Source: an uncultured Bacillus sp.
GTDB lineage: Bacteria; Bacillota; Bacilli; Bacillales_B; DSM-18226
NCBI RefSeq assembly: GCF_946478885.1
Contig: NZ_CAMLDX010000013.1
Span: 1-46,460 of the forward strand
Direction of reading: 5' to 3'
DNA length: 46,460 nucleotides
The notes below the pieces were generated by a model. It was not told where the DNA came from. It did no database searches and was given only the letters and a program-made list of their open reading frames with translations. A program made the translations under genes and the position numbers. Positions 9,534 through 18,177 of the stretch are shown one piece after another; positions within the stretch are counted from its first letter, which is position 1, and each line of letters opens with the position of its first letter.

Positions 9534-10526
9534 ATGTTTAATTCAATGAAGAAAAGGGTCCTGTCTTTCGTCATCTTAAGTCTAGTTTTAGTATTAGCAG
9601 CTTGTAGCAGCAAAAGCTCGAGTGAAGGTGAACAAGTGGTTATCTACACAAATGGGGATGAGGAAGCAGTCACAGCAATGGAAAATGCTTTAAATGGAGC
9701 TGGATATGAAGGAAAGTATATCGTTCAATCTTTAGGTACTTCTGAATTAGGAGGAAAGCTACTAGCGGAAGGCAATCAGATTGAAGCCGATTTAGTTACT
9801 ATGAGCTCCTATTTTGTAGAAAGTGCTCAAAAACAGTATTCCATGTTTGAGGATTTATCTTTTGAAACAAAAGCGATTGATGAGTATCCATCGTTTTATA
9901 CACCGATTTTATCCAATACTGGTGCAATCTTTGTAAACACTGAAGTGCTGAAGGAACATGGCTTAGAAATGCCAACTTCTATCAAAGATTTAACGAAACC
10001 TGAATTTAGCGAATTAGTGTCCATTCCAAATATTTTCGATTCTTCAACAGGATGGTTGTTAATTCAAGCGATTATGAGCGAAAATGGTGAAGAAGAAGGA
10101 AAAACAGTTCTTCATGATTTAATCGCAAACGTGGGTCCGCATCTTGAAAGTTCCGGTTCAGGTCCAATTAAAAAGGTACAGGCAGGGGAAGTAGCAGCAG
10201 GTTTTGGGCTTCGCCATCAAGCTGTACAAGCTAAAGAATCAGGAGCACCTATTGATTATGTTGATCCAATTGAAGGAAATTTCTCACTAACAGAATCGAT
10301 TGCTGTTGTTGATAAAGAGAATGCAACAACTGACCTAGCCATGAAAATGGCAGAAGTGATTATTAATGATGCAAGAGAAGAGTTATTATCATACTATCCG
10401 GTTGCTCTTTATGAAGGTGAGACAGTTGATGATAACAACAAACCAGCCCATTCTATGAAATTTGATCAACCATTAACAGTTGAATTATTAGAACAACACC
10501 AGAAATTCTTTGATTCAGCAAAATAA
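9534..10526 (+). CDS. Extracellular solute-binding lipoprotein, 2-aminoethylphosphonate (PhnS-like)
   Basis: Lipid-anchored binding protein of 330 residues. It has a basic N-terminus, a hydrophobic stretch and the lipobox LAAC with lipidated Cys24, followed by a Ser-rich linker and a type II periplasmic-binding fold starting VVIYTNGDEEA, similar in style to Fbp/PhnS-family proteins. The ATG at 9534 follows GTGAGGGGAAATC. It sits between the fused permease and phnW. It captures the transported solute outside the membrane; 2-aminoethylphosphonate is the likely ligand because both AEP catabolic enzymes follow directly. Binding-protein sequence alone would not distinguish AEP from other phosphonates or from iron. 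Confidence 0.82.
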   Translation: MFNSMKKRVLSFVILSLVLVLAACSSKSSSEGEQVVIYTNGDEEAVTAMENALNGAGYEGKYIVQSLGTSELGGKLLAEGNQIEADLVTMSSYFVESAQKQYSMFEDLSFETKAIDEYPSFYTPILSNTGAIFVNTEVLKEHGLEMPTSIKDLTKPEFSELVSIPNIFDSSTGWLLIQAIMSENGEEEGKTVLHDLIANVGPHLESSGSGPIKKVQAGEVAAGFGLRHQAVQAKESGAPIDYVDPIEGNFSLTESIAVVDKENATTDLAMKMAEVIINDAREELLSYYPVALYEGETVDDNNKPAHSMKFDQPLTVELLEQHQKFFDSAK

Positions 10527-10548
10527 AATAGGGGAGTTATTGATCGAT

Positions 10549-11646
10549 ATGAATAATTATAAACTATTAACACCCGGGCCGCTAACAACAACAAGCACGG
10601 TTAAAGAGGAAATGCTCTTTGACCGTTGTACTTGGGACAATGATTACAAAGCGATTACGCAAAAAATTAGAGCTCAGCTCCTTGAGATTGCCGGTGTAAG
10701 AAATGAAGATTACACGGTTGTACTTATGCAAGGAAGCGGTACATTCGTAGTTGAATCCGTAATGACTTCAGCCATTAAAACGGATGATAAAGTATTAATC
10801 TTAACAAACGGTGCCTATGGTGAGCGTATCGTTAAAATGGCTGAATATATCGGGCTAAATTATCGACAATATAGTGTTGCATATAATCAGTACCCTAATG
10901 AAGCTGATATTAAAAGCATTTTAGAGAAGGATCCGAGTATTACACATATGGCGATGGTTCATTGTGAAACAACGACAGGAATTATTAATCCAATTGATAT
11001 GGTTTCAAAATTATCTAAAGATTATGGCAAAACATTAATTGTTGATGCTATGAGCAGTTTTGGCGGCATGGAAATCAACGTATCTTCTCTTGGAATTGAT
11101 TATTTGATAAGCAGTGCCAATAAATGCATCCAAGGAGTCCCTGGATTTGGATTTGTTATTGCCAAGCTTGAAAAACTTTTAACCTGTAAAGGAAATTCTC
11201 GCAGTTTATCCTTGGATTTATATGATCAATGGAAGGCAATGGGCAAGGATGGAAAATGGCGCTACACATCCCCAACCCATGTTGTGGCGGCATTTTCAAA
11301 AGCCATTGATGAATTAAAGGCAGAAGGTGGGGTTCCGGCGAGGTTTCTTCGCTATCAAAATAATAATCGAATGTTGCGCGAAAGACTGGAAAAAATCGGA
11401 TTCCAGGCTTTCATTACAGGTGAAAAACAATCACCGATCATCACAACCTTTCTTTACCCAAATGAACAATTCAATTTTGAGGATTTTTATTCCTATGTAA
11501 AAAATAGGGGGTTTGTCCTCTATCCAGGAAAGCTAACAGATGCAGAGACATTCCGAATTGGAAATATTGGTGAAATTTATGAAGAAGATATTCAAGCATT
11601 ATGTAATAGTATCGAGGAATATATGGGAGTGATGCCAAATGCATAA
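10549..11646 (+). CDS. phnW: 2-aminoethylphosphonate-pyruvate transaminase
   Basis: PLP enzyme of 365 residues that moves the amino group of 2-aminoethylphosphonate to pyruvate, giving phosphonoacetaldehyde and alanine. Class V aminotransferase features are visible: the N-terminal YKLLTPGPL motif, the cofactor-binding LIVDAMSSFGG, and the Schiff-base lysine in SSANKCIQGVPG (Lys192). ATG 10549 is chosen; GGGGAG at 10531-10536 is 12 bases away, and an in-frame TTG at 10540 is a less likely alternative. The stop overlaps the phnX start by 8 bases, indicating translational coupling. Pairing with phnX makes the assignment firm. Confidence 0.93.
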   Translation: MNNYKLLTPGPLTTTSTVKEEMLFDRCTWDNDYKAITQKIRAQLLEIAGVRNEDYTVVLMQGSGTFVVESVMTSAIKTDDKVLILTNGAYGERIVKMAEYIGLNYRQYSVAYNQYPNEADIKSILEKDPSITHMAMVHCETTTGIINPIDMVSKLSKDYGKTLIVDAMSSFGGMEINVSSLGIDYLISSANKCIQGVPGFGFVIAKLEKLLTCKGNSRSLSLDLYDQWKAMGKDGKWRYTSPTHVVAAFSKAIDELKAEGGVPARFLRYQNNNRMLRERLEKIGFQAFITGEKQSPIITTFLYPNEQFNFEDFYSYVKNRGFVLYPGKLTDAETFRIGNIGEIYEEDIQALCNSIEEYMGVMPNA

Positions 11647-12466
11647 AGTTGAAGGAGTTATTTTTGACTGGGCCGGAACAACGGTTGATTTTGGATGCTT
11701 TGCACCGGTAAATGTATTTATTGATATTTTCAAGAATATAGGGATTGAAGTTACGATGGAAGAAGCAAGAGCACCTATGGGAATGTTAAAGATTGACCAT
11801 ATTCGTGCTATGCTATCTATGCCGAGAATTTCACTTTTATGGGAAGAAAGGTTTGGCAGAGTATTCAATGAAGAAGATGTAGAACATTTGTATTCAGAAT
11901 TTGAACCTGCACTCATGTCTTCTTTAATTGAATATACAGATCCCATACCAGGAATTGTTGAAACTGTACAAATTTTAAGAGGCCAAGGATTGAAGATTGG
12001 TTCAACAACAGGATATACACAATCTATGATGGATTTGGTTGTTCCTAATGCATTGAAAAAAGGATATGGTCCAGACTTTTATATTACTCCTGATGGAACA
12101 AATTCCTTTGGGAGACCTTATCCTTACATGATTTATCACAATATGGAGGCACTAAAATTATCAGCGCCATGGAAGGTAGTAAAAGTAGGAGATACTCTTT
12201 CTGATATTAAAGAGGGAGTGAATGCCGGGGTTTGGTCAGTTGGTGTCATGATTGGGAGCTCTGAAATGGGTTTAAGGTTAGATGAATTCAACTCTTTATC
12301 AGAAACGGATCAAGCAACAATAGTCGCAAATACTGAACAGAGCTTTGTACAAAATGGTGCAGATTTTACCATCCAATCGATGAATGAACTGCCACAATTA
12401 ATTGAAAAGATTAATCGTTTAATTTCAGAAGGTAAGAGACCTTCATGTAAGATAAGCGAAATCTAA
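11639..12466 (+). CDS. phnX: Phosphonoacetaldehyde hydrolase (phosphonatase)
   Basis: HAD-superfamily hydrolase of 275 residues that splits the C-P bond of phosphonoacetaldehyde to acetaldehyde and phosphate. The nucleophile lies in VIFDWAGTTVDFGC (Asp10). The Schiff-base lysine that is special to phosphonatases is seen in APMGMLKIDH (Lys51). HAD motif II is GSTTGYT, and the acidic motif is VGDTLSDIKEG. It begins inside the end of phnW (ATGCATAA overlap) and is the last gene of the AEP operon, followed by a hairpin. The acetaldehyde product could enter general C2 metabolism. No arsenical or C-P lyase genes are present. Confidence 0.94.
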   Translation: MHKVEGVIFDWAGTTVDFGCFAPVNVFIDIFKNIGIEVTMEEARAPMGMLKIDHIRAMLSMPRISLLWEERFGRVFNEEDVEHLYSEFEPALMSSLIEYTDPIPGIVETVQILRGQGLKIGSTTGYTQSMMDLVVPNALKKGYGPDFYITPDGTNSFGRPYPYMIYHNMEALKLSAPWKVVKVGDTLSDIKEGVNAGVWSVGVMIGSSEMGLRLDEFNSLSETDQATIVANTEQSFVQNGADFTIQSMNELPQLIEKINRLISEGKRPSCKISEI

Positions 12467-12515
12467 ACTGCGAAGGTATAGTAACTTTAAATGGATGGCC
12501 TTGATAAACCCAAAA

Positions 12516-12543
12516 AAAGCCTGAAATCCATCTTCAGGCTTTC
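12516..12543. terminator. Bidirectional terminator between phnX and the response regulator
   Basis: AAAGCCTGAA and TTCAGGCTTT form a stem of about 10 bp. Read on the minus strand it is followed by six T residues, which makes it a good terminator for the two-component operon. On the plus strand the T-run is short, so termination of phnX would be weaker. Confidence 0.75.
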
Positions 12544-12569
12544 ATACATCTCTGCTAAGATCATATGAA

Positions 12570-13322
12570 TTAACCATATGATCGCTTTTTTTGTCCCTTT
12601 CGGTAGGCAATTGGGGATTGCTTTTCGTATTTTAGGAACACCTTGCTGAAGTAGGCAGCATCTGAGAATCCCAAATCGGATGCAATTCTGTAAATCGGCA
12701 ATTCACTGTCCAGCAGAAGCCTTTTCGCCCTGCCAATCCGTAATTTGCTCACGTACTCTGTAAAGGTCAATCCGGTTTCTTTCTTAAAAAGCCTGCTGAA
12801 ATATTGCGGATTCAGGTGAACTAAATCCGCTGCTTCCTGAAGCTTTAGATCCTTTGTGAAATTACTTTCAATAAAACGAATAGCTTTTAGTAAAACAGGC
12901 TGATCAGCTGGATCTGTATTCTTGGTTTGGGATGTAAATGAATCTGCTATTCGGATTGCTTCAATGACATGATCAATCGCTTTTTTGATTTCCTCTGGTT
13001 TCGCAGGTTTTAAAAGATAGTCGCAAACCCCATATTTAATGGATTCTTGGGCATATTTAAAATCACTGTAGGCGGTTAAAATAATACTCTTTACGGTTGG
13101 ATGGAATTGAATAATTTTCTTTTGGGCCTCTATTCCGTTTGTTTCGGGCATACGAATATCCATTAAAATAATATCTGGCCGGTGTAATTTCGCTTTTACA
13201 ATCGCTTCAGTACCATTCTTTGCATCTTCAATAATATCCACATTATGTAATTGCCGATTTATAATTTTTCTCAAGGCCGCTCGTTCTAAAGGTTCATCTT
13301 CGACAATCATTAATTTATACAT
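12570..13322 (-). CDS. AraC-type response regulator of the BMC locus
   Basis: 250-residue two-component regulator of the YesN class. An N-terminal receiver carries the phosphoacceptor Asp55 in IILMDIRMPE, the acidic pair in MIVEDEP, and Lys in YLLKPAKP. A C-terminal AraC DNA-binding domain of two HTH motifs (LQEAADLVHLNPQYFSRLFK and IYRIASDLGFSDAAYFSKVF) follows. The ATG at 13322 has GGGGAG upstream and overlaps the end of the kinase gene by 8 bases, so the pair is co-translated. Divergence from the microcompartment operon, with a PocR-domain partner, strongly suggests it activates that operon when substrate is present. Its DNA sites are probably in the 1-kb gap upstream of the first shell gene, but I could not define them. 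Confidence 0.9.
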   Translation of the reverse strand: MYKLMIVEDEPLERAALRKIINRQLHNVDIIEDAKNGTEAIVKAKLHRPDIILMDIRMPETNGIEAQKKIIQFHPTVKSIILTAYSDFKYAQESIKYGVCDYLLKPAKPEEIKKAIDHVIEAIRIADSFTSQTKNTDPADQPVLLKAIRFIESNFTKDLKLQEAADLVHLNPQYFSRLFKKETGLTFTEYVSKLRIGRAKRLLLDSELPIYRIASDLGFSDAAYFSKVFLKYEKQSPIAYRKGQKKRSYG

Positions 13323-14562
13323 GTGTACGCTCCCCCTGTTTAGGATAGTCTTGAATGCATGGAATATGAACGTAAACTTTTGTCCCTTTATTAGGGCTGC
13401 TTTCAAACCTTAAGCCAAACTGATCGCCAAAATAATTCTTAATTCGTTCCTGTGTGTTTACGAGTCCTATTCCTAAAGAGTCATTGTTTGCCTTATGTAA
13501 TTCGTTTAGATGCTTTAAAAGTTCCGGTTCAATGCCTGTGCCATTATCAGAAATGATGAGGACGATACTGTCATCCTTCCTAGCATGCCCGCTGATCTTG
13601 ATTTCACCTCCCTCTATTTTTGTTTCCAGACCGTGGACCATGGAATTTTCAACGAGGGGCTGCAGAATCATAGAAGGAATCCGAAAGTCAAGAATATCCT
13701 CATCCATGTTAATTTGATAGCTGATACGATCACTGAATCTTAGAGATTGGATGAATAAGTAGCGGTTAATATTATCTATTTCATTCTTAAGTTTGGGAAA
13801 TTCTTCAATGTTTTTTAAATTGTAGCGCAAGAGATCTGAAAGTTTATAGATTAAATCTTCGGTTTGCGGCGCATCTTCCATTAAGGCCATTCTCGCGACT
13901 GAGTTTAGAGTGTTAAAAAGAAAATGGGGATTAATTTGGGCTTGAATGGTCTTTAACTCCATTTTTTTTGTTTTTTGTTCAAGCAGCAGTTTTTCTCTTT
14001 CTTCCTGCAATAATTTCTCCTGTGTCAGTCTGTGTACGCCTAATTCAGCAAAATGATTGGCGAGAAAGTTATAAAAATTCAAGCAGCTTTCTACGTATTC
14101 CTGTGAAACGATTTGAATCTGTTCTACAGCCTCTCTTAATTCATGCAGCGGAAGATCAAATTCCTTGGCAATCCTATGGATATCTATCGAATGCTTTGTT
14201 TTTTCTCCCTCAATCAGGACCTGGCCTCCTAATACAGAACCCAAAAAAATATCATTTACAATAATAGGGGCCACGCAATCCTTCAGACCCATATGACAAT
14301 CATAGATTTGCGGATCCCGTTTCTGCACCGCTGAATGGCCTGCACGAACATCGCAGGATATACACTGATCCGCTCCTTTTTTTGAAGAACGAATTAACTC
14401 GCAAAAGGGAGTGAAATTATTTTTCCCTATTGGCTTACCATCACAATCGACGGTGACGATAGGAAAATTTACTAATTTGGCCAGTTTGTTTTGGATATCT
14501 CCTAATGTTTGGATTTCAATAATATCCGTCAGCAGAGGATTTTCGGTTTCAGTTAGAGTCAT
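13315..14562 (-). CDS. PocR-domain sensor histidine kinase of the BMC locus
   Basis: 415-residue cytoplasmic sensor kinase. The first ~180 residues form a PocR ligand-binding domain with several conserved cysteines (Cys54, Cys67, Cys70, Cys89 and Cys96). A coiled linker (about 180-205) leads to a LytS/YesM-type kinase core with the phospho-acceptor in QINPHFLFNTLNS (His213) and an ATPase domain with LQPLVENSMVHG and SDNGTGI. PocR domains are known from the propanediol regulator of Salmonella and are thought to bind small diols or similar hydrocarbons; the cysteines may bind metal or sense redox state. ATG 14562 follows AGGAGGAGCAT. It is the first gene of the regulator pair, with a cre-like site 54 bases upstream. 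The ligand is inferred to be the substrate of the glycyl radical enzyme. Confidence 0.9.
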   Translation of the reverse strand: MTLTETENPLLTDIIEIQTLGDIQNKLAKLVNFPIVTVDCDGKPIGKNNFTPFCELIRSSKKGADQCISCDVRAGHSAVQKRDPQIYDCHMGLKDCVAPIIVNDIFLGSVLGGQVLIEGEKTKHSIDIHRIAKEFDLPLHELREAVEQIQIVSQEYVESCLNFYNFLANHFAELGVHRLTQEKLLQEEREKLLLEQKTKKMELKTIQAQINPHFLFNTLNSVARMALMEDAPQTEDLIYKLSDLLRYNLKNIEEFPKLKNEIDNINRYLFIQSLRFSDRISYQINMDEDILDFRIPSMILQPLVENSMVHGLETKIEGGEIKISGHARKDDSIVLIISDNGTGIEPELLKHLNELHKANNDSLGIGLVNTQERIKNYFGDQFGLRFESSPNKGTKVYVHIPCIQDYPKQGERTHV

Positions 14563-14615
14563 ATGCTCCTCCTAACATGAAGCTGTTGTCATCCCAAATT
14601 GATGAAAGGTCATGG

Positions 14616-14629
14616 TGGAAGCGCTGTTA
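14616..14629 (-). promoter_or_regulatory. cre-like site upstream of the PocR kinase
   Basis: TGGAAGCGCTGTTA matches the CcpA consensus TGWAANCGNTNWCA at 12 of 14 positions and lies 54 bases upstream of the kinase start. Weaker than the other three cre-like sites in the window. Confidence 0.35.
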
Positions 14630-15516
14630 TCTCTATCCATCAAATCATACATATACGAATTTTTAAAGGCTACAAATTTTCTATGAGTAATATTGCAACA
14701 TCATAGGGAGGATAGATAGAATGGCTCAGCACTAAACAGCTAACTGTTTTCTCAGTATTTTTAATTCAATTATAAATTCAAGTGTTATATTGCGCAATGA
14801 ACAATTAAGGACAAAAAACTTCTGCTTTTTATAAGACTATCAAATCGATGAAAGCAATTGAAAAAAATAATATGTTGCAAGACATACAAACTAAAACCTT
14901 TGGAGATGTGTTCTTGGCTTTAGTCATATTCTAATCAGCAGCCCGGATGATTAGGGTTCGGTCTGTTCCTATCTTGTTATTTACTTGTTCAAAAGAAGAA
15001 CTAGTTTGCTCTTTCTGAAAAAGAGGTGTGTGATTTATCTTGATAAACGATTTATTGTTCAATTTGATGCCACATTTGATTGTCTCCCAATACAAAAATG
15101 GGAGCTTCTTTTCTCTTTTCAGTCTAAAGCTCTTGCTTTTTTGTACAGATTTAATAAGGGTGTTTTAAACGAGAAAGAGGTGTAATGACATGATAAAACA
15201 AAAGAGTCAATTTTGACTATCTCTAATATTTGTACCTCGATCATTTCTGCAAATAGGCGGACTCAAATTAGTCAATACTGCCTTCTACTTTCTTCAATTC
15301 TTCTCAATTACTCATAAATCTCTCATATATGAATGAATTTAAATTAAGGCTGAAGAAAATAAATACATCAAGCAAACATTTTATGAGAGTAAGGGATAAA
15401 CACCGCTTACCCTTCGTGTGGATATATAAATACATTGAAATTGTATTTAATAGGCAATGCATTCTAGTATTTTATTGCATAATATCAAAAAAGTACAAAT
15501 GAATGTCCTAGCTATT

Positions 15517-15545
15517 TTGCAATTTTCGGTCGAAATAGTTAAATA
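15517..15545 (+). promoter_or_regulatory. Candidate promoter of the BMC operon
   Basis: TTGCAA (15517-15522) and TAAATA (15540-15545) are separated by 17 bases and lie directly before a cre-like site. The -35 is fair and the -10 is poor, as expected for a promoter that needs an activator such as the PocR-linked response regulator. Confidence 0.3.
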
Positions 15546-15547
15546 TA

Positions 15548-15561
15548 TGAAAGCGCTTAAA
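15548..15561 (+). promoter_or_regulatory. cre-like CcpA site upstream of the first shell gene
   Basis: TGAAAGCGCTTAAA fits TGWAANCGNTNWCA at 13 of 14 positions, with A instead of C at position 13. It is 46 bases before the GTG start of the first shell gene, a place where CcpA would block transcription initiation or elongation. Confidence 0.6.
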
Positions 15562-15606
15562 TTGTTATAGTTATATTGTAACCATAATTTTCGGAGGTGT
15601 ATTTTT

Positions 15607-15888
15607 GTGGGACAAGAAGCATTAGGTATGATTGAAACCAAAGGATTAGTTCCAGCAATAGAAGCAGCAGATTCAATGGTCAAGGCTGCAAACGTAAGTT
15701 TAATTGGATATGAAAAAATTGGCTCAGGGTTGGTAACCGTAATGGTACGCGGTGATGTTGGTGCTGTAAAAGCTTCAACAGATGCCGGGGTTGCTTCAGC
15801 AAAGCGCGTAGGAGAAGTTGTTTCTGTCCATGTAATTCCAAGACCACATGTTGATGTAGAAAAAATATTGCCAAAGTTTTCTGAATAG
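15607..15888 (+). CDS. BMC-H hexameric shell protein (PduA/PduJ-like)
   Basis: Single BMC-domain protein of 93 residues that would form the hexagonal tiles of the microcompartment facets. Typical features are [24 protein letters not shown], then [26 protein letters not shown], with the pore loop around KIGSG and a short tail. The GTG at 15607 is used as start because GGAGGTG ends about 8 bases upstream and no ATG fits. It is the first gene of the operon, the usual place for an abundant shell protein. PduA, PduJ, EutM and similar names cannot be separated by sequence reading alone. Confidence 0.93.
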   Translation: MGQEALGMIETKGLVPAIEAADSMVKAANVSLIGYEKIGSGLVTVMVRGDVGAVKASTDAGVASAKRVGEVVSVHVIPRPHVDVEKILPKFSE

Positions 15889-15907
15889 GCAGTAATGAGG
15901 TGGGAAA

Positions 15908-16744
15908 ATGGATGAATTATTGTTTCAAAAGGTGCTGGAAGAGGCTAAAAGACAGTTAAATGCTGACAAAAGTGAAACTCTTCCCAATGGCAATACCTTT
16001 GGGGAAATCGAAGGTCAAGATGAGGGAAAGAAGGTTGAAACAATGATAATTGATACGCCGACAATTACAGAATATGTTGGTTCTGCTATTGGTGATACGG
16101 TGGGATTAGTCATTGCAAATTTAGACTGGCATCTACATGAAGGTGTCGGTCTGGATCCCAAATTTCGCTCAATTGGAATTGTCAGTGCAAGGACTGGTGG
16201 AGGGCCCCATGTAATGGCAGCAGATGAGGCTGTTAAAGCAACAAATACAGAAATTGTATCCATTGAAATGGCAAGAGATACAAAAGGCGGAGCCGGACAT
16301 GGTGCAACGATTATTTTTGCAGCCGAAGATGTTTCGGATGCAAGAAGAGCTGTAGAAGTTACTTTAGCAGAACTGGAAAGAACATTTGGTGATGTATATG
16401 GATGTGATGCAGGTCATATTGAGCTTCACTATACAGCACGGGCAAGTCTGGCTCTTGAAAAAGCCTTTGATGCTCCGATTGGAAAATCCTTTGGAATTGT
16501 TGTTGGTGCACCCGCTGCAATCGGTTTATTGATGGCAGATACAGCACTGAAGACAGCAAATGTTGATATCGTCACATATGCAAGTCCTGATAAAGGAACC
16601 GCCCACTCAAACGAAATCATTGTAACAATTACGGGAGATTCAGGTGCAGTAAAACAATCTCTGCTTTCAGCACGCGATGTTGGTTTATCTGTATTAAGAG
16701 CCATGGGGCAAAATCCACAATCTACAACAAAACCCAATCTGTAA
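15908..16744 (+). CDS. pduB: BMC-T trimeric shell protein, PduB/EtuB-like
   Basis: 278-residue tandem-domain shell protein of the PduB type. Recognisable stretches are EYVGSAIGDTVGLVIANLD, KFRSIGIVSARTGGGP, DTKGGAGHGATIIFAAEDVSDARRA and GIVVGAPAAIGLLMADTALK. About 55 residues precede the first BMC domain and begin with an amphipathic helix (DELLFQKVLEEAKRQLN). In Salmonella PduB an equivalent N-terminal extension tethers the enzyme core to the shell, so the same role is inferred here. Trimers form pseudo-hexameric tiles with a gated central pore. ATG 15908 follows GAGGTGGGAAA. It is followed by a ~200-base gap without a gene before the PduK-like gene. Confidence 0.92.
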   Translation: MDELLFQKVLEEAKRQLNADKSETLPNGNTFGEIEGQDEGKKVETMIIDTPTITEYVGSAIGDTVGLVIANLDWHLHEGVGLDPKFRSIGIVSARTGGGPHVMAADEAVKATNTEIVSIEMARDTKGGAGHGATIIFAAEDVSDARRAVEVTLAELERTFGDVYGCDAGHIELHYTARASLALEKAFDAPIGKSFGIVVGAPAAIGLLMADTALKTANVDIVTYASPDKGTAHSNEIIVTITGDSGAVKQSLLSARDVGLSVLRAMGQNPQSTTKPNL

Positions 16745-16945
16745 GCAGAGCTATTTTCATCATATAGTCCGTTGAGCTAAAGATTACGTTAGATGCTCCA
16801 TTAAAATTCTTAGTGTGAATAGAAAACTGAATTCTTTGGCTCTTCGGTTGTGGTGAAAGACAGACGGATTACTTATTAAAGCAGTGATGCTTAGAGAATA
16901 AGAAAGAAAATAAGGGTTTGTCAGTAAAGCATAGAGGTGTTAACC

Positions 16946-17500
16946 ATGACCCAGTGGGCACTAGGTTTAATAGAGGTAAAAGGACTACCCGCAGCACTAG
17001 AAGCGGCAGATACTTGTCTAAAATCCTCCAATACTCAATTAATAGGATATGAAAAAACAACAGGTGGATTGGTAACGGTAAAAATACAAGGTGATGTAGG
17101 GGCCGTAAAAGCGGCAATTGACGCTGCTAAGATAAGTGCAGCTAAAATTGGTCCAGTAGTTTCAAGCTTAGTGATACCTAGACCAGCTGCAGGAATTAAT
17201 GGTGTGATTTATTCTGTAGAAACGGTTCTTTCTGAAGGTAAAATATTACAGAAAAAGGAAAATATGACATCGGTTAGTGGACTTACAGATAAGGAAGAGA
17301 CAAGTCCATTAAGCCCTGTAGAGGATATCCCGTCAGCAGAACATACAGCGGAAGAATCTGAGGTAATCCAACAGGAGCAGCAAAATGAGGAGTCTCTTGA
17401 AGAAGGATATACTTGTAATCTTTGTCATGATCCTAATTGTCCGCGCACAAAAGGGCAACCTAGGAAACAATGTATTCATCATAATGATAATCAAAAATAA
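16946..17500 (+). CDS. pduK: BMC-H shell protein with C-terminal Cys-rich tail (PduK-like)
   Basis: 184-residue shell protein. Residues 1-90 are a BMC-H domain (ALGLIEVKGLPAALEAADTCLKS...). An acidic, probably disordered linker of ~65 residues (Glu, Ser, Gln-rich) follows, then a compact C-terminal motif with Cys157, Cys160, Cys165 and Cys176 (CNLCHDPNCPRTKG... ending KQCIHH). The same kind of tail is known in Salmonella PduK, where it may bind a metal or iron-sulfur centre. The ATG at 16946 is chosen because the upstream in-frame GTG falls inside the AGAGGTG ribosome binding site. As a minor shell tile it could carry a redox or metal function; that role is not established. Confidence 0.88.
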   Translation: MTQWALGLIEVKGLPAALEAADTCLKSSNTQLIGYEKTTGGLVTVKIQGDVGAVKAAIDAAKISAAKIGPVVSSLVIPRPAAGINGVIYSVETVLSEGKILQKKENMTSVSGLTDKEETSPLSPVEDIPSAEHTAEESEVIQQEQQNEESLEEGYTCNLCHDPNCPRTKGQPRKQCIHHNDNQK

Positions 17501-17521
17501 CGTAAGAAAGAATGAGAAGTT

Positions 17522-18172
17522 ATGCTACTAGATGAAATTCTGATGAAAGAGTTAGCTTCTGAAATTGTAAAAAAAACCTTTATTAAGGACAGAAGTCAAT
17601 CGATACCTGTTGGTGTTTCGAATAGACACATTCATCTCTCTCAGGAAGATTTGGAAATCTTATTTGGAAAGGGGTACGAATTGACGATAAAGGCTGACCT
17701 TAAACAGAAACATCAATATGCTGCCGAAGAAACAGTATGTATAGCAGGTCCGAAAGGATGTTTTACAAATGTACGTATACTGGGACCGGTCAGAAATCAT
17801 AGTCAGATTGAGATTTCCAAAACAGATGCCTATACATTAGGGATAAAGCCGCCTGTTCGAAATTCCGGTGATATAAAAGGTTCAGCTAGTCTTTGCGTGA
17901 TTGGGCCTAAGGGAATGAAAGTTTTTGCGGAAAAAGTAATTATTGCAAAAAGGCATATTCACATGTCACCGCAGGATGCTGAGCATTACGGCATACAAGA
18001 TAGAGAGGTAGTAAATGTAGAATCAGTCGGTGAAAAAGGGGCAGTTTTTCATCATGTTTTTGTAAGAGTAACAGATTCGTCAACGCTTGAATTCCATATC
18101 GATACAGATGAAGCAAATGCATTAGAGCTGAAGAATGGAGATTTGGTCCGAATTACTAGTAAGAATGGGTGA
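17522..18172 (+). CDS. pduL: Phosphate propanoyltransferase (phosphotransacylase)
   Basis: Converts propionyl-CoA and phosphate to propionyl phosphate and free CoA, recycling CoA inside the compartment. The 216-residue product has the two PduL beta-barrel repeats, each with a zinc-binding His-x-His: NRHIHLS (His36 and His38) and KRHIHMS (His145 and His147). The first ~20 residues ([19 protein letters not shown]) form an amphipathic helix joined to the barrel by a short linker, a typical encapsulation peptide. The stop overlaps the next open frame. No acyl kinase is present in the locus, so ATP formation would rely on a housekeeping kinase such as AckA. Confidence 0.93.
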   Translation: MLLDEILMKELASEIVKKTFIKDRSQSIPVGVSNRHIHLSQEDLEILFGKGYELTIKADLKQKHQYAAEETVCIAGPKGCFTNVRILGPVRNHSQIEISKTDAYTLGIKPPVRNSGDIKGSASLCVIGPKGMKVFAEKVIIAKRHIHMSPQDAEHYGIQDREVVNVESVGEKGAVFHHVFVRVTDSSTLEFHIDTDEANALELKNGDLVRITSKNG

Positions 18173-18177
18173 GAATG

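Larger units (their letters stand above)
14563..15606. other. 1-kb divergent intergenic region between the regulators and the BMC operon
   Basis: No convincing gene is seen; a 66-codon open frame at 14985-15185 shows no family resemblance. The region holds a cre-like site near each end (14616 and 15548), a small palindrome AGTCAA-TT-TTGACT at 15205-15218, and AT-rich sequence. It must contain the promoters of both divergent operons and probably the response-regulator binding sites. Confidence 0.5.

Noticed and set aside
14985..15185. 66-codon open frame in the 1-kb gap before the BMC operon
   Set aside because: No family resemblance, no convincing ribosome binding site, and low-complexity AT-rich composition. 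Treated as chance.
16830..16870. GGCTCTTCGGTTGTGG, similar to ends of ISL3-like elements
   Set aside because: Only one short end-like stretch, with no partner repeat or transposase in the ~200-base gap.
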